From positions 59,102-123,101 of the forward strand of contig NZ_MBLO01000025.1 of assembly GCF_001854805.1 (NCBI RefSeq): 64,000 bases of DNA, in the 5' to 3' direction. The DNA is from Pseudofrankia coriaricola (GTDB taxonomy: Bacteria; Actinomycetota; Actinomycetes; Frankiales; Frankiaceae). Position 1 is the first letter of the stretch. The number at the start of each line of letters is the position of its first letter. Positions 9,501-17,161 of this stretch are shown here, one piece after another. A program made the translations under genes and the position numbers. Below the pieces are notes generated by a model. That model had not been told where the DNA came from. It did not search any database and saw nothing but the letters and a program-made list of their open reading frames with translations.

Positions 9501-10847
9501 CGAAGGCGTCATGGGCGTTTCGAGGTCGGCGACCGGGATTTCCACCGCGGGCGGGACCGCCACGGCGTCCTCGGGACCGGCGGCGGCCGCGCCGTCCGTC
9601 ACGGAGATCGGCCCTCGGGCCGCCGGATCCGGGTGCCTGTCCGACGAGTCGCCCGCGGCCGGCAGCGCGAGTGGTATCTCCGCGAGCGGTGGCAGAGCTA
9701 GCGGTGGCAGAGCTAGCGGTGGCAGAGCTAGCGGCGGCAGAGGAAGCGGCGGCAGAGGAAGCGGCGGCAAGGGGAGCGAAGGCGGGACCGGCCGAGCGCG
9801 CGCGGGTGGTGGCGTTACCGCGGCAGGCGGCGCGCTCGAAGCGCGCGCCGCGGGTGCGGAGGCTGACGGGCCAGCCGGGCCAGCCGGGCCGATGGCCTTG
9901 CGCCGCTCGGCGGCCCGGGGGGCGGGCGAGCGCTGCTCCGCCGACTTCTCTCCCATCAACGTGAGGAGAAGATCGGCGGCAGAGGGGCGGTCCTGGGGGT
10001 CCTTGCTGAACGCCTTGCGTACCAGCGGGACCAGGTCAGAAGGCAGCGAGCTCAGGTCCGGGTTGTCACGGGCGACCCGGCGCAGCAACTCCTCCGGTGC
10101 ACCGTCGCCGAACGGCGGCGCCCCGCTCGCGGCGAAGGTCATGACGGCTGCCCAGGCGAACACATCCGCCGCGGGTCCGACCTCCTCGCCCTGCGCCTGC
10201 TCCGGCGCCATATAACCGGGGGTACCGATCTGGGCCGCGTCGTGGGCATGCCCGCGCCCCCGGCCGCGCCCCCGGCCGCGGCCGGGGGCGCGGCCGTTGT
10301 GGCCGGCTGCCGGGCCGGCGAAGCCGTTGGCGATGCCGAAGTCGATGACCCTTGGACCAGACGGCCCGAGCAGGACATTGCCCGGCTTGAGGTCATGGTG
10401 GGCGATCCCGGCGGCGTGGATGGCTGTCAGCGCGGCGGCCATCCCGACTGCCAGGCGTGCGAGGTCGTCGGCCTCCAGCGGGCCTCCGGCCGTTACGGCG
10501 GCGCGCAGCGTCGGCCCGGGGACGAACTCCGTGACCAGGTACGGCAACGCGGCGTCCGGGTCGGCGTCGAGCACCTCGGCCGTGTAGAACTCCGAGACCT
10601 GGCGAGCATGCGCGGTCTCGGCGCGGAACCGTTCGCGGAACTCGGGGTCCCGGGCGTACTCGGACTGGATGACCTTCACCGCTACTCGCCGGCCGTCGAC
10701 CGCCTCGCCCAGGTAGACGGTTCCCATGCCGCCCTCACCGAGCAGGCGAAGGATTCGGTAGGAGCCGACGAAGGCGGGGTCGCGGGGGCGCAGCGGCAGG
10801 CCAGGCTGCGGCTCGACGATCGCGATCGTCGAGCCCTCGTCCGGCAT
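6522..10847 (-). CDS. Receptor-type Ser/Thr protein kinase with FN3-like C-terminus
   Basis: About 1441 residues from ATG 10847, chosen because the kinase domain follows within 30 residues and an AGG-containing ribosome site precedes it. The kinase domain spans residues about 28-290: glycine loop GEGGMGTV, Lys58 in VAVKV, catalytic Asp152 in HHDLKPGN, DFG at 169 and GTPGYMAPEQ. The usual HRD Arg is His, so it is a non-RD kinase. The activation segment carries an Arg-Gly repeat insertion. A Pro/Ala/Asp-rich linker of about 900 residues with several tandem repeats follows. One membrane segment (TTIVVAAVVALLATLVPLAL) comes next, then an external part with two FN3-like units. An envelope-signal receptor is the likely role. 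The ligand is unknown. Confidence 0.9.
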   Translation of the reverse strand: MPDEGSTIAIVEPQPGLPLRPRDPAFVGSYRILRLLGEGGMGTVYLGEAVDGRRVAVKVIQSEYARDPEFRERFRAETAHARQVSEFYTAEVLDADPDAALPYLVTEFVPGPTLRAAVTAGGPLEADDLARLAVGMAAALTAIHAAGIAHHDLKPGNVLLGPSGPRVIDFGIANGFAGPAAGHNGRAPGRGRGRGRGRGHAHDAAQIGTPGYMAPEQAQGEEVGPAADVFAWAAVMTFAASGAPPFGDGAPEELLRRVARDNPDLSSLPSDLVPLVRKAFSKDPQDRPSAADLLLTLMGEKSAEQRSPAPRAAERRKAIGPAGPAGPSASAPAARASSAPPAAVTPPPARARPVPPSLPLPPLPLPPLPLPPLALPPLALPPLALPPLAEIPLALPAAGDSSDRHPDPAARGPISVTDGAAAAGPEDAVAVPPAVEIPVADLETPMTPSLPGAPANLPAPSISGPGFLVSAPDVPAWMSEPTGLVAAEALAGAPVPPADPVDPSAVDRSAVDPPATPDLVQVVSADATSVVASSSIAPAEVGPISVESVVDTAPGAPAHGPGVTAEPALDVLTPAGPATDDQADAAPATPPGQADAAPATPPGPDAVLAAVVEAAPAAEPVAEPAPGDAVDTARAVPPSLHTTAEPPADGLVVPAVLDIPMPAAEYPVVDIAPIGPDVDDPLDISPTDPLGLGELLEISSDAPPAAEPAMDDLVAPAVLDIPASAAASYSVLDLPPAGPGPGPEDLPDLSPMNPLGLGDRAEPLPDVPPAAEPAMEDLVAPAVLDIPMPRTTVTARDVPSAGRPTDDALTSSPTDPLGPGDVAEPLPAVTEVTRPAADDLVDVVPTAPPARDVFVIAEPLADVDIAIEDLDDVPGVAEITVAEVTAAEITVAEVTAAEITVAEITDPTAQPAAVEDDAPDDGPFANDPVVDEAALADDEELEAQTEAAAPDLGSPAATGAELVLAPRFDPVAAITELLPPDVLAARAAATEIDGDGVIDVGPGWIQETGGRSEAALQPIRIAELHTLWDGEVDLDPADEPNETTETALAVRPGTSLVGPGIASGSGVPARSAKLIEQVRKPAGGLTASSPAVPAVPESSTALAPLAAATAAPNRGTFEPAPLAIAAGSSADTAPDEMDDAKVDTTETADAPARSPGARARARAARRGARRRRITTIVVAAVVALLATLVPLALRSTGGAATVDTADAAPASPASSAAPAVGAPGASGTVAAGTPSPSPAASAGQPPAAATSPAGAAPPDAKARPGVPGLWLQSVPAGVTVTVIAPFDGGSVTSYRVTSSPGGVRSLTKPGIFQISVDGCSEVSVTVQAVGPGGSSPTSSPMKARGCVPPSEPRGLLSIPDGHGHLIINWDTPANVGGNQISLTYDLTIYRTGPSGVTSETVSVTGHSYTRTAPGPADPYFRITLAARNLAGVGPAVLAWGQ
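10261..10296. repeat. 36-bp perfect palindrome inside the kinase gene
   Basis: Bases 10261-10278 are followed directly by their exact reverse complement (10279-10296). The segment encodes the Gly-Arg repeat in the kinase activation loop. Confidence 0.9.
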
Positions 10848-10885
10848 GGTGCCTCGGGTGGCGGGCCGCGAGGAGCCGAGCCGGG

Positions 10886-10990
10886 TCAGCAGACCCACGA
10901 GGCCATCCGGTAGTTGGCCTGCGACACCCAGCCGCGGGCGGAGCCGGTGCGGTCGGCAAGAACGCCGATGTCGCGATCCCGACGTCGCAT
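10886..10990 (-). CDS. Small ORF (34 aa) upstream of the kinase gene
   Basis: ATG 10990 has a near-ideal Shine-Dalgarno sequence (GGGGAGG, five bases before the start). It opens a 34-codon frame that begins MRRRDRDIGVLADRTG, ends ASWVC, and stops 38 bases before the kinase start. It has no known homologue that I recognise. It could be a leader peptide or a small regulatory protein. Support is the ribosome site and position only, so confidence is moderate. Confidence 0.45.
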   Translation of the reverse strand: MRRRDRDIGVLADRTGSARGWVSQANYRMASWVC

Positions 10991-11381
10991 AGGTTCCTCC
11001 CCAACAAGGCGCGGAACCGGCGGTCGCACTCGACCGCGCCGCCGGTCCACCCCGCAAGTCGGAGTGGACGCCGCACGCCTCGAATGACCCGATTTTGCAG
11101 CAGAGCGATGCGGACCCGGATAGCCCGCCTCGCTATCGTGGCAGCAGCACCCGGCAATGCCAGCAATGTTGTGATGGTGGAGTTTCGTTCACCTTGATGG
11201 ACGTGCTGGTGATGTGTGTCAGGTGGGATGTCGGCGTCAGGTGGGAACCCAGGTATCCGAATCCCCCACGCGCAGGGCGGAACACCGACCGCCGTGGTGC
11301 TGCCCGCTGATCTCGGCGGCCCCCACCGGATCGGGCGGTCTGGGACCGCGAACCCGGCCGGCTGGCGCCGAGGAACCCGGC
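10991..11381. other. Intergenic region upstream of the kinase transcript
   Basis: About 390 bases with no convincing gene. It should hold the promoter for the minus-strand small ORF/kinase transcript and the 3' end of the flavin oxidoreductase transcript. An 11-bp direct repeat (GTCAGGTGGGA) occurs at about 11218 and 11236. No operator or terminator could be assigned. Confidence 0.4.
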
Positions 11382-12401
11382 CTACGCCGCCTGGCGCCAG
11401 GCTTCGGCCAGCGCGGTGAAGCTGGCCCGGCGACGGGCCCGGTCCAGGCTCGGGGTGACCACGACGATCTCGTCGACCTGAGCTTCCTGCTTCATTTCCA
11501 GCAGTCGTTCGGCGACGGCCTTCGGCGCGCCGGTCACCATCCGGCTGTCGTCGCGACGGGCGGCGCGGAACTGCTCCGACCGGGCGAATCCGTGGATGTC
11601 CTCCGGCCGCAGCGGCTCGCGTATCCCGCGGCTGATGTTCTGGATCGTCAGGGTCCACGCCGCTTCGAAGTCGAGAGTCGACTCCTCGTCATCGCTGGCG
11701 AAGGCCAACACGGACATCGCGGAGTACGGCGTCGCGCCCTCGGCCCGGGGGGTGAACTCGCGCCTGTAGGCCCGCAGCGCGCTGATCGCCAGATCTGGGC
11801 TCATGTGATGCGCGAACACCGCGCTCAGGCCGTTGACGGCGGCGAATCGGGGCCCGTACGGACTCGACCCCAGGACGAACAGCTCGGGCCGCTCGTCGAG
11901 CACCGGCGCGGCCACCAGCCGTGCATAGGGATGGTCGGCCGGGAACCCGTCGCCGAGGAACGCCAACAGCTCGCCGACCTGCCCGGGGAACTCCGCGCCC
12001 GCGTCGGCGGACAACCCTCGGCGCAGCACGTGCGCGGTCAACGGATCGGTCCCCGGCGCCCGACCGAGCGCGAGGTCGATCCGTCCGGGGTACATCGCCA
12101 GCAGCGTCCGGAACGTCTCGGCGACCTTGAGCGACGTGTGGTTGGGCAGCATGATCCCGGCCGCGCCGACCCGGATCCGGGACGTGTGCGCGCCGACGTG
12201 CGCGGTCAGCAGCTCCGGAGCGCTGCACGCCAAGCTGGTCATGTTGTGGTGCTCGGAGACCCAGTACCGCCGGTACCCGGCTGCTTCGACGGCCTGGGCG
12301 ATGGTCACGGCGCCGGCGATCGCCGCGCTTGGACTCTCGCCGTGCTCGACCCCGACGAAGTCAAGCACTGCCAGCGGAAGCGCACCCTCGACGTCACTCA
12401 C
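11382..12401 (-). CDS. LLM-class flavin-dependent oxidoreductase (luciferase-like)
   Basis: About 339 residues from a GTG at 12401. This start gives the usual family N-terminus (LPLAVLDFVGV); the open frame extends about 70 codons further upstream without family-like sequence. Motifs of the bacterial luciferase-like TIM barrel are clear: YRRYWVSEHHNM, the strand RIRVGAAGIMLPNHTSLKVAE, RIDLALGRAPGTDP, and the C-terminal GAPKAVAERLLEM segment. The protein should bind FMN or F420 and act as a monooxygenase or reductase. The substrate cannot be told from sequence. It lies between two large systems and appears monocistronic. Confidence 0.88.
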   Translation of the reverse strand: MSDVEGALPLAVLDFVGVEHGESPSAAIAGAVTIAQAVEAAGYRRYWVSEHHNMTSLACSAPELLTAHVGAHTSRIRVGAAGIMLPNHTSLKVAETFRTLLAMYPGRIDLALGRAPGTDPLTAHVLRRGLSADAGAEFPGQVGELLAFLGDGFPADHPYARLVAAPVLDERPELFVLGSSPYGPRFAAVNGLSAVFAHHMSPDLAISALRAYRREFTPRAEGATPYSAMSVLAFASDDEESTLDFEAAWTLTIQNISRGIREPLRPEDIHGFARSEQFRAARRDDSRMVTGAPKAVAERLLEMKQEAQVDEIVVVTPSLDRARRRASFTALAEAWRQAA

Positions 12402-12632
12402 GTGCAGGTCAATGCCACCCAGGCCGGGCTCATTCCCCGTACCTTGTCGCCCGCCGCGGGAGCGGGCACATTGCCCGTTGATCAGACTGGCCCGGCGGTC
12501 TGGGGTCTCGGGGCGAAGCCCGCTGCGGGCATGGCGTTGGGGCGATGACCGCCAACTCGGGCGGGTCGTCCGCACATGACCTTGGTCGGACACACAACTC
12601 GACATCAACAAGGGTGTAAAGTCGGCTTTCGA

Positions 12633-13115
12633 TCATGTCTGGCCGAATCGCGAGAAATCCGAGTCGGCGACGGATTGGCCTTCGTAACCGGCGCCATGCC
12701 CATCCTGTTCGAGCACCACCTTCGCCGTGGGAATATCGAGCGCCGTGACGATGGTGTCAATCCTCAGTCGGATCTCGGGGGGCGGCCCGGCGTAGCCGGT
12801 GCTCACGCTGCCGGGGTCGGCGTCGGTGCTGGGTGTGGTGAGACTTCCGACAAGAACTCCGCGCGTCTCCCGCTGCCCGCCGTGGTTGGCGTAGTAACGC
12901 AGGTCCTCGACGGCGGCGGCGAGCACGTGGCCGTTCTGTTCGGCCAGCGAGCGGGTCAGCTTGTCCAGTGTGTGTGCCACAGAGGGGAGAGCTGGGTCGA
13001 CCTGTTCCCACGCTTGCTCGGGCAGCGACCAGTTGGCCGCGGAACGAAGAATGAGGACTGCCGCCACGCGCGCGGCCAAGAATGTCTGGTCGGCCGCGGA
13101 TTCGCCGCCCGTCAT
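12633..13115 (-). CDS. CATRA-associated small protein (CASP-like)
   Basis: A 160-residue soluble protein forming the last gene of the CATRA operon. The segment LPEQAWEQVDPALPSVAHTL followed by AAAVEDLRYY resembles the small helical CATRA-associated protein (CASP) that accompanies caspase/CATRA cassettes in actinobacteria. The C-terminal 60 residues (GPPPEIRLRIDTIV onward) are an extra extension. It starts 28 bases after the SLOG gene stop. Its role is presumably as an adaptor in the complex; this is inferred from context. Confidence 0.6.
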   Translation of the reverse strand: MTGGESAADQTFLAARVAAVLILRSAANWSLPEQAWEQVDPALPSVAHTLDKLTRSLAEQNGHVLAAAVEDLRYYANHGGQRETRGVLVGSLTTPSTDADPGSVSTGYAGPPPEIRLRIDTIVTALDIPTAKVVLEQDGHGAGYEGQSVADSDFSRFGQT

Positions 13116-13143
13116 CTTTCCTCCTCGCTCCTTGTCGAATCGT

Positions 13144-13620
13144 TCATCGCCGCAGGCCCGCCGGCCAGACAGTGGTCACTTGTTTTCCCCGGATATTGGC
13201 GTAACTGACGACGTCTGCCGTGCCGCCCAACCCGCGAGCCGGCAGGCTGTCCCAGACGACGAGAATTTCGTCGGCCTCCTCGACGACCGCGCGACCGGCC
13301 GCAAAGAACGCTTCCTCGGAAGGCGAATCGAAGTCCAGCACCCGCGTTTCCGAGGACTGGCGCAGAAGCTCGTGGAAGCCGGCAAGGTCAGCGTTGCTCT
13401 GGAAGGTGGTCATATAGTGATCACTGGGAATCACGACGCGTAGCGAACCTCCCAGTCTGAGCACGAGTCGGGCGAAAAGCTGGTCGGCTCCCGCGGCGAG
13501 CGAGGCCAGCCCGACCAGCGGCGTCGGCACGGCGCGGAGGTGGTTGGTCAGCTCGCTGGTGATGTAGTCGATACCTGCGATTGGCAGGTTCTGGTGCCCG
13601 GAGAATCCGACGGTGGTCAT
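13144..13620 (-). CDS. SLOG-like Rossmannoid protein of the CATRA operon
   Basis: 158 residues forming a single Rossmann-like domain. It begins with the loop GFSGHQNL, has a second Gly-rich loop LASLAAGADQLFA and an acidic strand DEILVVWDS, then GLGGTADVVSYA. This pattern matches the SLOG superfamily (DprA/YpsA/LOG-like nucleotide-binding domains often found in conflict systems). The expected role is sensing or processing a nucleotide-derived ligand. The ATG overlaps the caspase stop by four bases, so the two are translationally coupled. Confidence 0.75.
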   Translation of the reverse strand: MTTVGFSGHQNLPIAGIDYITSELTNHLRAVPTPLVGLASLAAGADQLFARLVLRLGGSLRVVIPSDHYMTTFQSNADLAGFHELLRQSSETRVLDFDSPSEEAFFAAGRAVVEEADEILVVWDSLPARGLGGTADVVSYANIRGKQVTTVWPAGLRR

Positions 13621-14567
13621 AGCCGGTCGTTTTCGACTAGCTGCCAGTAGTGCTGGCCGATCTTGGTGAGTCTGCAGGCCTTCGAGTTGATCGCCGCGTA
13701 GTACATGTGCAGTTCACCGACTGGTTCGACGAGCTTCACCGCTCGGGCCGCCTGCAGAATCCCGAAGTCCTCCTCGTGTCTCTGGTTATGGGGCTCCACG
13801 TCGGGTTCATAGGACGGGCCGAGCGGCAGCTCGTAGGTCGGCGTCGGGAACAATGTGACGAGCGCTCGCAGCTGTTTTGGCGTGAAGTCTGGGCTGGTCT
13901 GGCGGAGCTCGTGCGGCCGGTCGATGTTCGCCTTGAACGTGGGTCGCTGGTCCCACGGACCGAACATGTCGGAGAGATAGGCGTAGACGCCCGCGACGGT
14001 GACTTTTCCCAGCAGGTCCGCCGCGCCGCCTCGCAAGGCGTCCTCCAGGTATGTCGCGAACAAGCCACGTCCGGCGGCCTCCACCGCCATCTGGTCCGCC
14101 CGCGCCGCTGTGATGATGGACAGCCCAGACCGGATGGTCGCGGCTGAGGATCCGAGTTGGGGAACGCCGCCGGCAGCTCCGGAGAAACAGCAGTCCAGGA
14201 GGACGATGACCTCGGGAACGGGCGATTGCTCAACCATCGAGAGAACCATGGAAAGCGACACGCCCGGAGAGGTGGTGGTGCCGTCGGCGGTGCACAGCAC
14301 GACATCGTTCGGCACTGGTTGCCCGTGGCCGGCGAAGTACAGCAACGCCATGTCCGTGGCCGGAGCGAACAACCGCTCGAGGTCACGCAGTAGCGCGTCT
14401 CGAGTTATGAACGAAAGATCGCTCGTTCTGGTCTCGCAGTAGAAGTTTCGGTTCTCGTCTTCGTTTCGCCTCAACAGGGGGGCGATAGCCTTCACGTCGT
14501 TGCAGCAGCCAGCCAGCGGGCGGAAGTTGTGGTAGCTGTCCATGCCTACCAGCAGGGCTCGCTTCAC
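13617..14567 (-). CDS. Caspase-family (peptidase C14-like) protease
   Basis: A 316-residue protein with a caspase/metacaspase p20-like domain in residues 1-245. It starts with the strand ALLVGMDSYH, contains the catalytic His in YFAGHGQ (His81) and the catalytic Cys in LLDCCFSG (Cys127 by alignment with metacaspase DSCHSG). Both are intact, so an active cysteine protease is expected. The C-terminal 70 residues (from about EEDFGILQAAR to QLVENDRL) look like a small winged-helix-type adaptor. The start is GTG 14567 with a weak ribosome site. It lies between CATRA and SLOG genes and is the probable killing effector of this operon. Confidence 0.88.
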   Translation of the reverse strand: MKRALLVGMDSYHNFRPLAGCCNDVKAIAPLLRRNEDENRNFYCETRTSDLSFITRDALLRDLERLFAPATDMALLYFAGHGQPVPNDVVLCTADGTTTSPGVSLSMVLSMVEQSPVPEVIVLLDCCFSGAAGGVPQLGSSAATIRSGLSIITAARADQMAVEAAGRGLFATYLEDALRGGAADLLGKVTVAGVYAYLSDMFGPWDQRPTFKANIDRPHELRQTSPDFTPKQLRALVTLFPTPTYELPLGPSYEPDVEPHNQRHEEDFGILQAARAVKLVEPVGELHMYYAAINSKACRLTKIGQHYWQLVENDRL

Positions 14568-14633
14568 CGGAGCCGACCCAAATGATCTGCACGCAAGGTT
14601 ATACCCCCGTAGTCACCTGCGCTGTTGGTTCGA

Positions 14634-16217
14634 TCATACCCTGTCGGAGAAGGTGTCGGCGGGATCGACGACGGTCACTTCTTCGTGGCTACTCGGCTGG
14701 TGAGGTGATCTCTGGCGCGCGGTGGTCCTTCCCCGAGGAACCCGCGGGTTGTTCGGCACGCCGTAGCGTGACGCAAGGTCCAGGAGCTGGCCGTTGTGGC
14801 AGTAGTCCGTCAAAGCGGCGCTCAGCAGGTCGCGGAAGGGGGATGCCAGGATCCCGCTCTCCAGTTCCCTGAAGACCTCGCCCCACCAGGTGCGGGGATT
14901 GAGTCCGCTTGCGACCGGCAGACGCCCGCGGGGCACCTCTAGGCCCTCGACGAGGTGATAGGCCTTGAGTGGGTCGGCGTATAGCTCGGAGAGCTCGTCG
15001 AGGAATGCTAGTCGGTCCTCGCCCGCGATCGTCGGGTCGCCGATCGGCGCGCCGACTTCCGCGGCCAGGCCTGCCTGCTCGGTTGCGTGCACCGCTGCCC
15101 GCGCCCGGGCGCCTGCTGACGCCAGGAACGCGCCACCGTCGCCGAGCAGATCCAACAGGTGTCGCGCGCACCGCTGGTCTTCCTCAAACGGGTCGGCCAA
15201 CCCGGTCGGGATCACCGTTGACATGGTCAACGCCTGCATGTTCGCCGCGGCTATCCGAACATTGCGTTCGACGTCGAGGAGGGACGTGCGGGCTGAAATC
15301 TCATGGAAGACATCGGACCTGACCTGGGCCAGTCGCTCCGCCAACGCCGCGACCGACACCGCCGTGGACGCCTCCGCGCCGGCACCGAGCAAGCCCGCCT
15401 CGGCGAGGCCGCCGCCGAGCCGCCGGGCGCCCTCGTCGAGCCTGTGGCGCAGTTGCTCCACCGCCGGCGCGCCCGCGGTCCAGACCCGGCCCTGCAGGCG
15501 CATCTTCGCGGCTTCCGCGAGGTACAGCTGCAACGGTGGCGGGGCCGCGCCGCCGGATGACCAGGTCCACGCGCCCAGCGCCGCCTCCCGCGCCGCCGTC
15601 GTGGTGATCATAAGTCGACGTAGCGGCCGGTAGTCGCCACCGGCCGCGGGCTCCCAGATGGCGAACCCGGCGATGGTCGTGACGCCACGGCGCTCCCATC
15701 CAGCGACCCGGTCGAAGTCCGGCAGTTCCGCGGCGCATCCCCCGGCCAGCTCGGCGGTGGCCGAGTGTGGATAGTGCGCGAAGACGTCGAAGCTGGGAAG
15801 CAGCCCCTGGTAGATGCGGGCCTGGTCGATGAGTTCTGACCGCGACGCGCTGCTCACGTCGTCCCACTTGGCGTCGAGTTCCGGCCAGCCGATCCCATCT
15901 GCGGGGAAGGGCGCGAGTATCGCGGAAAGGCACAGCAAACCCCGCTGGCGGCGCAGCACAGTCTGGAAGACCCCCGAGCCGGGGGGTGCCTGCTGGCTGG
16001 CGATGATTCCATCACCCGTCCGCTGACCGAGCCCAGCCAGGTCCGCGGGAGACTCGGGCAGGTCGGCCGGAACGCCGAGGCCAGGAGCCTCCGACGTGAC
16101 GCCCAGGACCTCGCGGCTGGCATACCAGACTCGACGCACCTGTCCGTAGCCGCGCTCGGCCACCCGGTTGTCACCGGCGGGGGCGAACAGATGGACCACG
16201 AGCTCGGCCGCCAGCAA
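14634..16217 (-). CDS. CATRA protein (caspase/TPR repeat-associated)
   Basis: About 527 residues. I chose the TTG at 16217 because an AGGGGAGG ribosome site ends four bases upstream and because it opens LAAELVVHLFAPAGDN, the typical start of the CATRA N-terminal domain. The frame remains open further upstream, but that part overlaps the neighbouring gene and has no family features. The N-terminal domain runs to about residue 230. A mostly helical C-terminal region follows, including FHEISARTSLLDVERNV and FLDELSELYADPLKAYHLV. Known CATRA proteins accompany caspases in actinobacterial conflict systems, probably as membrane- or effector-associating regulators. The caspase gene follows 66 bases downstream. 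Confidence 0.8.
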   Translation of the reverse strand: MLAAELVVHLFAPAGDNRVAERGYGQVRRVWYASREVLGVTSEAPGLGVPADLPESPADLAGLGQRTGDGIIASQQAPPGSGVFQTVLRRQRGLLCLSAILAPFPADGIGWPELDAKWDDVSSASRSELIDQARIYQGLLPSFDVFAHYPHSATAELAGGCAAELPDFDRVAGWERRGVTTIAGFAIWEPAAGGDYRPLRRLMITTTAAREAALGAWTWSSGGAAPPPLQLYLAEAAKMRLQGRVWTAGAPAVEQLRHRLDEGARRLGGGLAEAGLLGAGAEASTAVSVAALAERLAQVRSDVFHEISARTSLLDVERNVRIAAANMQALTMSTVIPTGLADPFEEDQRCARHLLDLLGDGGAFLASAGARARAAVHATEQAGLAAEVGAPIGDPTIAGEDRLAFLDELSELYADPLKAYHLVEGLEVPRGRLPVASGLNPRTWWGEVFRELESGILASPFRDLLSAALTDYCHNGQLLDLASRYGVPNNPRVPRGRTTARQRSPHQPSSHEEVTVVDPADTFSDRV

Positions 16218-16279
16218 GAGACCTCCCCTGGACCTGACCGGCTCACTGGCCGGCCATTCACGTTGGACCGCGGACCCGC

Positions 16280-16302
16280 CCCGGGACAGGGATCGTCCCG
16301 GG
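16280..16302 (-). terminator. Intercistronic hairpin inside the CATRA operon
   Basis: An 8-bp inverted repeat CCCGGGAC / GTCCCGGG lies in the 89-base gap between the LolA-like gene and the CATRA gene. No T-run follows in the direction of transcription. It may lower expression of the caspase half relative to the TIR half. Confidence 0.4.
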
Positions 16303-16306
16303 CACG

Positions 16307-17161
16307 TCAATTGGCGTCGAGGGGCTGGGCTGGCAGCAGCGGGGTGAGGTCGAGTACCCCGGCCGGCCGGGAGATCCTGAACATCCGACCGTAGTCGGAG
16401 AAGTCGTAGGTGGCCTGGGTGGCATCGTGGCGCTCGAGCCGCAGCGGGTAGGGATCTCCGGTGCCGCTGACGTAGAGCAGGGAGCCGTTGGCGCCGGTCA
16501 CGATCAGCGCGATGCGACCGCCGAGGCGCGTCGGGCGGACGCGTCCGGCCCGTAGGGCCGGATCCGCGACGGTGGACTCGGCGAATCCGGCCAGGGTCAG
16601 CTGGTCCGGGCCGGACAGGCGACTCGTCATCGTCGTTGGCAGTTTCAGCCACCTTCCCTGGACCAAGGCAAGGCTCGCCGGGTCGACCAACCCGACCCCC
16701 ATCAGGTCCAGCAGTGCCCCCGCGGTCTCCCAGGCGAACGTCTCCGCGCCGACCCGGACGAGCCGAACGTCGCCGTGGGCCAGGACCAGCAGCGAGTCGC
16801 AGGCTCCCTGCCGGAACCGGATATCCACATGGGCGTGGCGGCCCCCCTCGTCTGTCGTCCCGATGACGCGTACCCCGGGCGCGTGTGCGAGAGCCGCGAC
16901 CGCGGCGTCGACGACGACGGACGCAGGTTGGCCGGCCAGACCGTTGGACGGGACAGGCGCCGGTTTCCCTCCGGTGAGCAGCAGGCCGGTCACCACGCCG
17001 CCGACGATCACCACGACCGCGACGAGCGCGACCCTTGGCGACGGGCGCAGGGTCCTCCGGATGCCGGTGTCGGTCGCCGCACCGCCGTCGTGGCGTGACC
17101 GGAGTCCCCGGAGAAGGGCCACCGGCCGCCCAGCCGAGGGCCACCACGTCGGCCCCCTCAT
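16307..17161 (-). CDS. Membrane-anchored LolA/LppX-like protein
   Basis: 284 residues from ATG 17161, whose ATGA overlaps the stop of the TIR-WD40 gene. A longer frame exists upstream but overlaps that gene heavily. A single N-terminal membrane segment (VALVAVVVIVGGVVTGLLLTGG) suggests an extracytoplasmic domain. The domain has alternating strands (HVDIRFRQGACDSLLV, RLGGRIALIV, GSLLYVSGTGDPYPLRLER) typical of LolA/LppX/DUF1396-like lipid-binding folds; the fold is inferred. There is no lipobox. Its place in a TIR/caspase operon is unusual and suggests a role in sensing the cell envelope. Confidence 0.65.
   Translation of the reverse strand: MRGPTWWPSAGRPVALLRGLRSRHDGGAATDTGIRRTLRPSPRVALVAVVVIVGGVVTGLLLTGGKPAPVPSNGLAGQPASVVVDAAVAALAHAPGVRVIGTTDEGGRHAHVDIRFRQGACDSLLVLAHGDVRLVRVGAETFAWETAGALLDLMGVGLVDPASLALVQGRWLKLPTTMTSRLSGPDQLTLAGFAESTVADPALRAGRVRPTRLGGRIALIVTGANGSLLYVSGTGDPYPLRLERHDATQATYDFSDYGRMFRISRPAGVLDLTPLLPAQPLDAN

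Noticed and set aside
10848..11057. N-terminal extension of the kinase to 11057
   Set aside because: The extra 70 residues are low-complexity, lack kinase features and overlap the small ORF with the better ribosome site.
16218..17147. 5' extension of the CATRA frame to 17147
   Set aside because: The extension is Arg/Pro-rich, antagonistic to the LolA-like gene in another frame, and family similarity begins only after the TTG at 16217.
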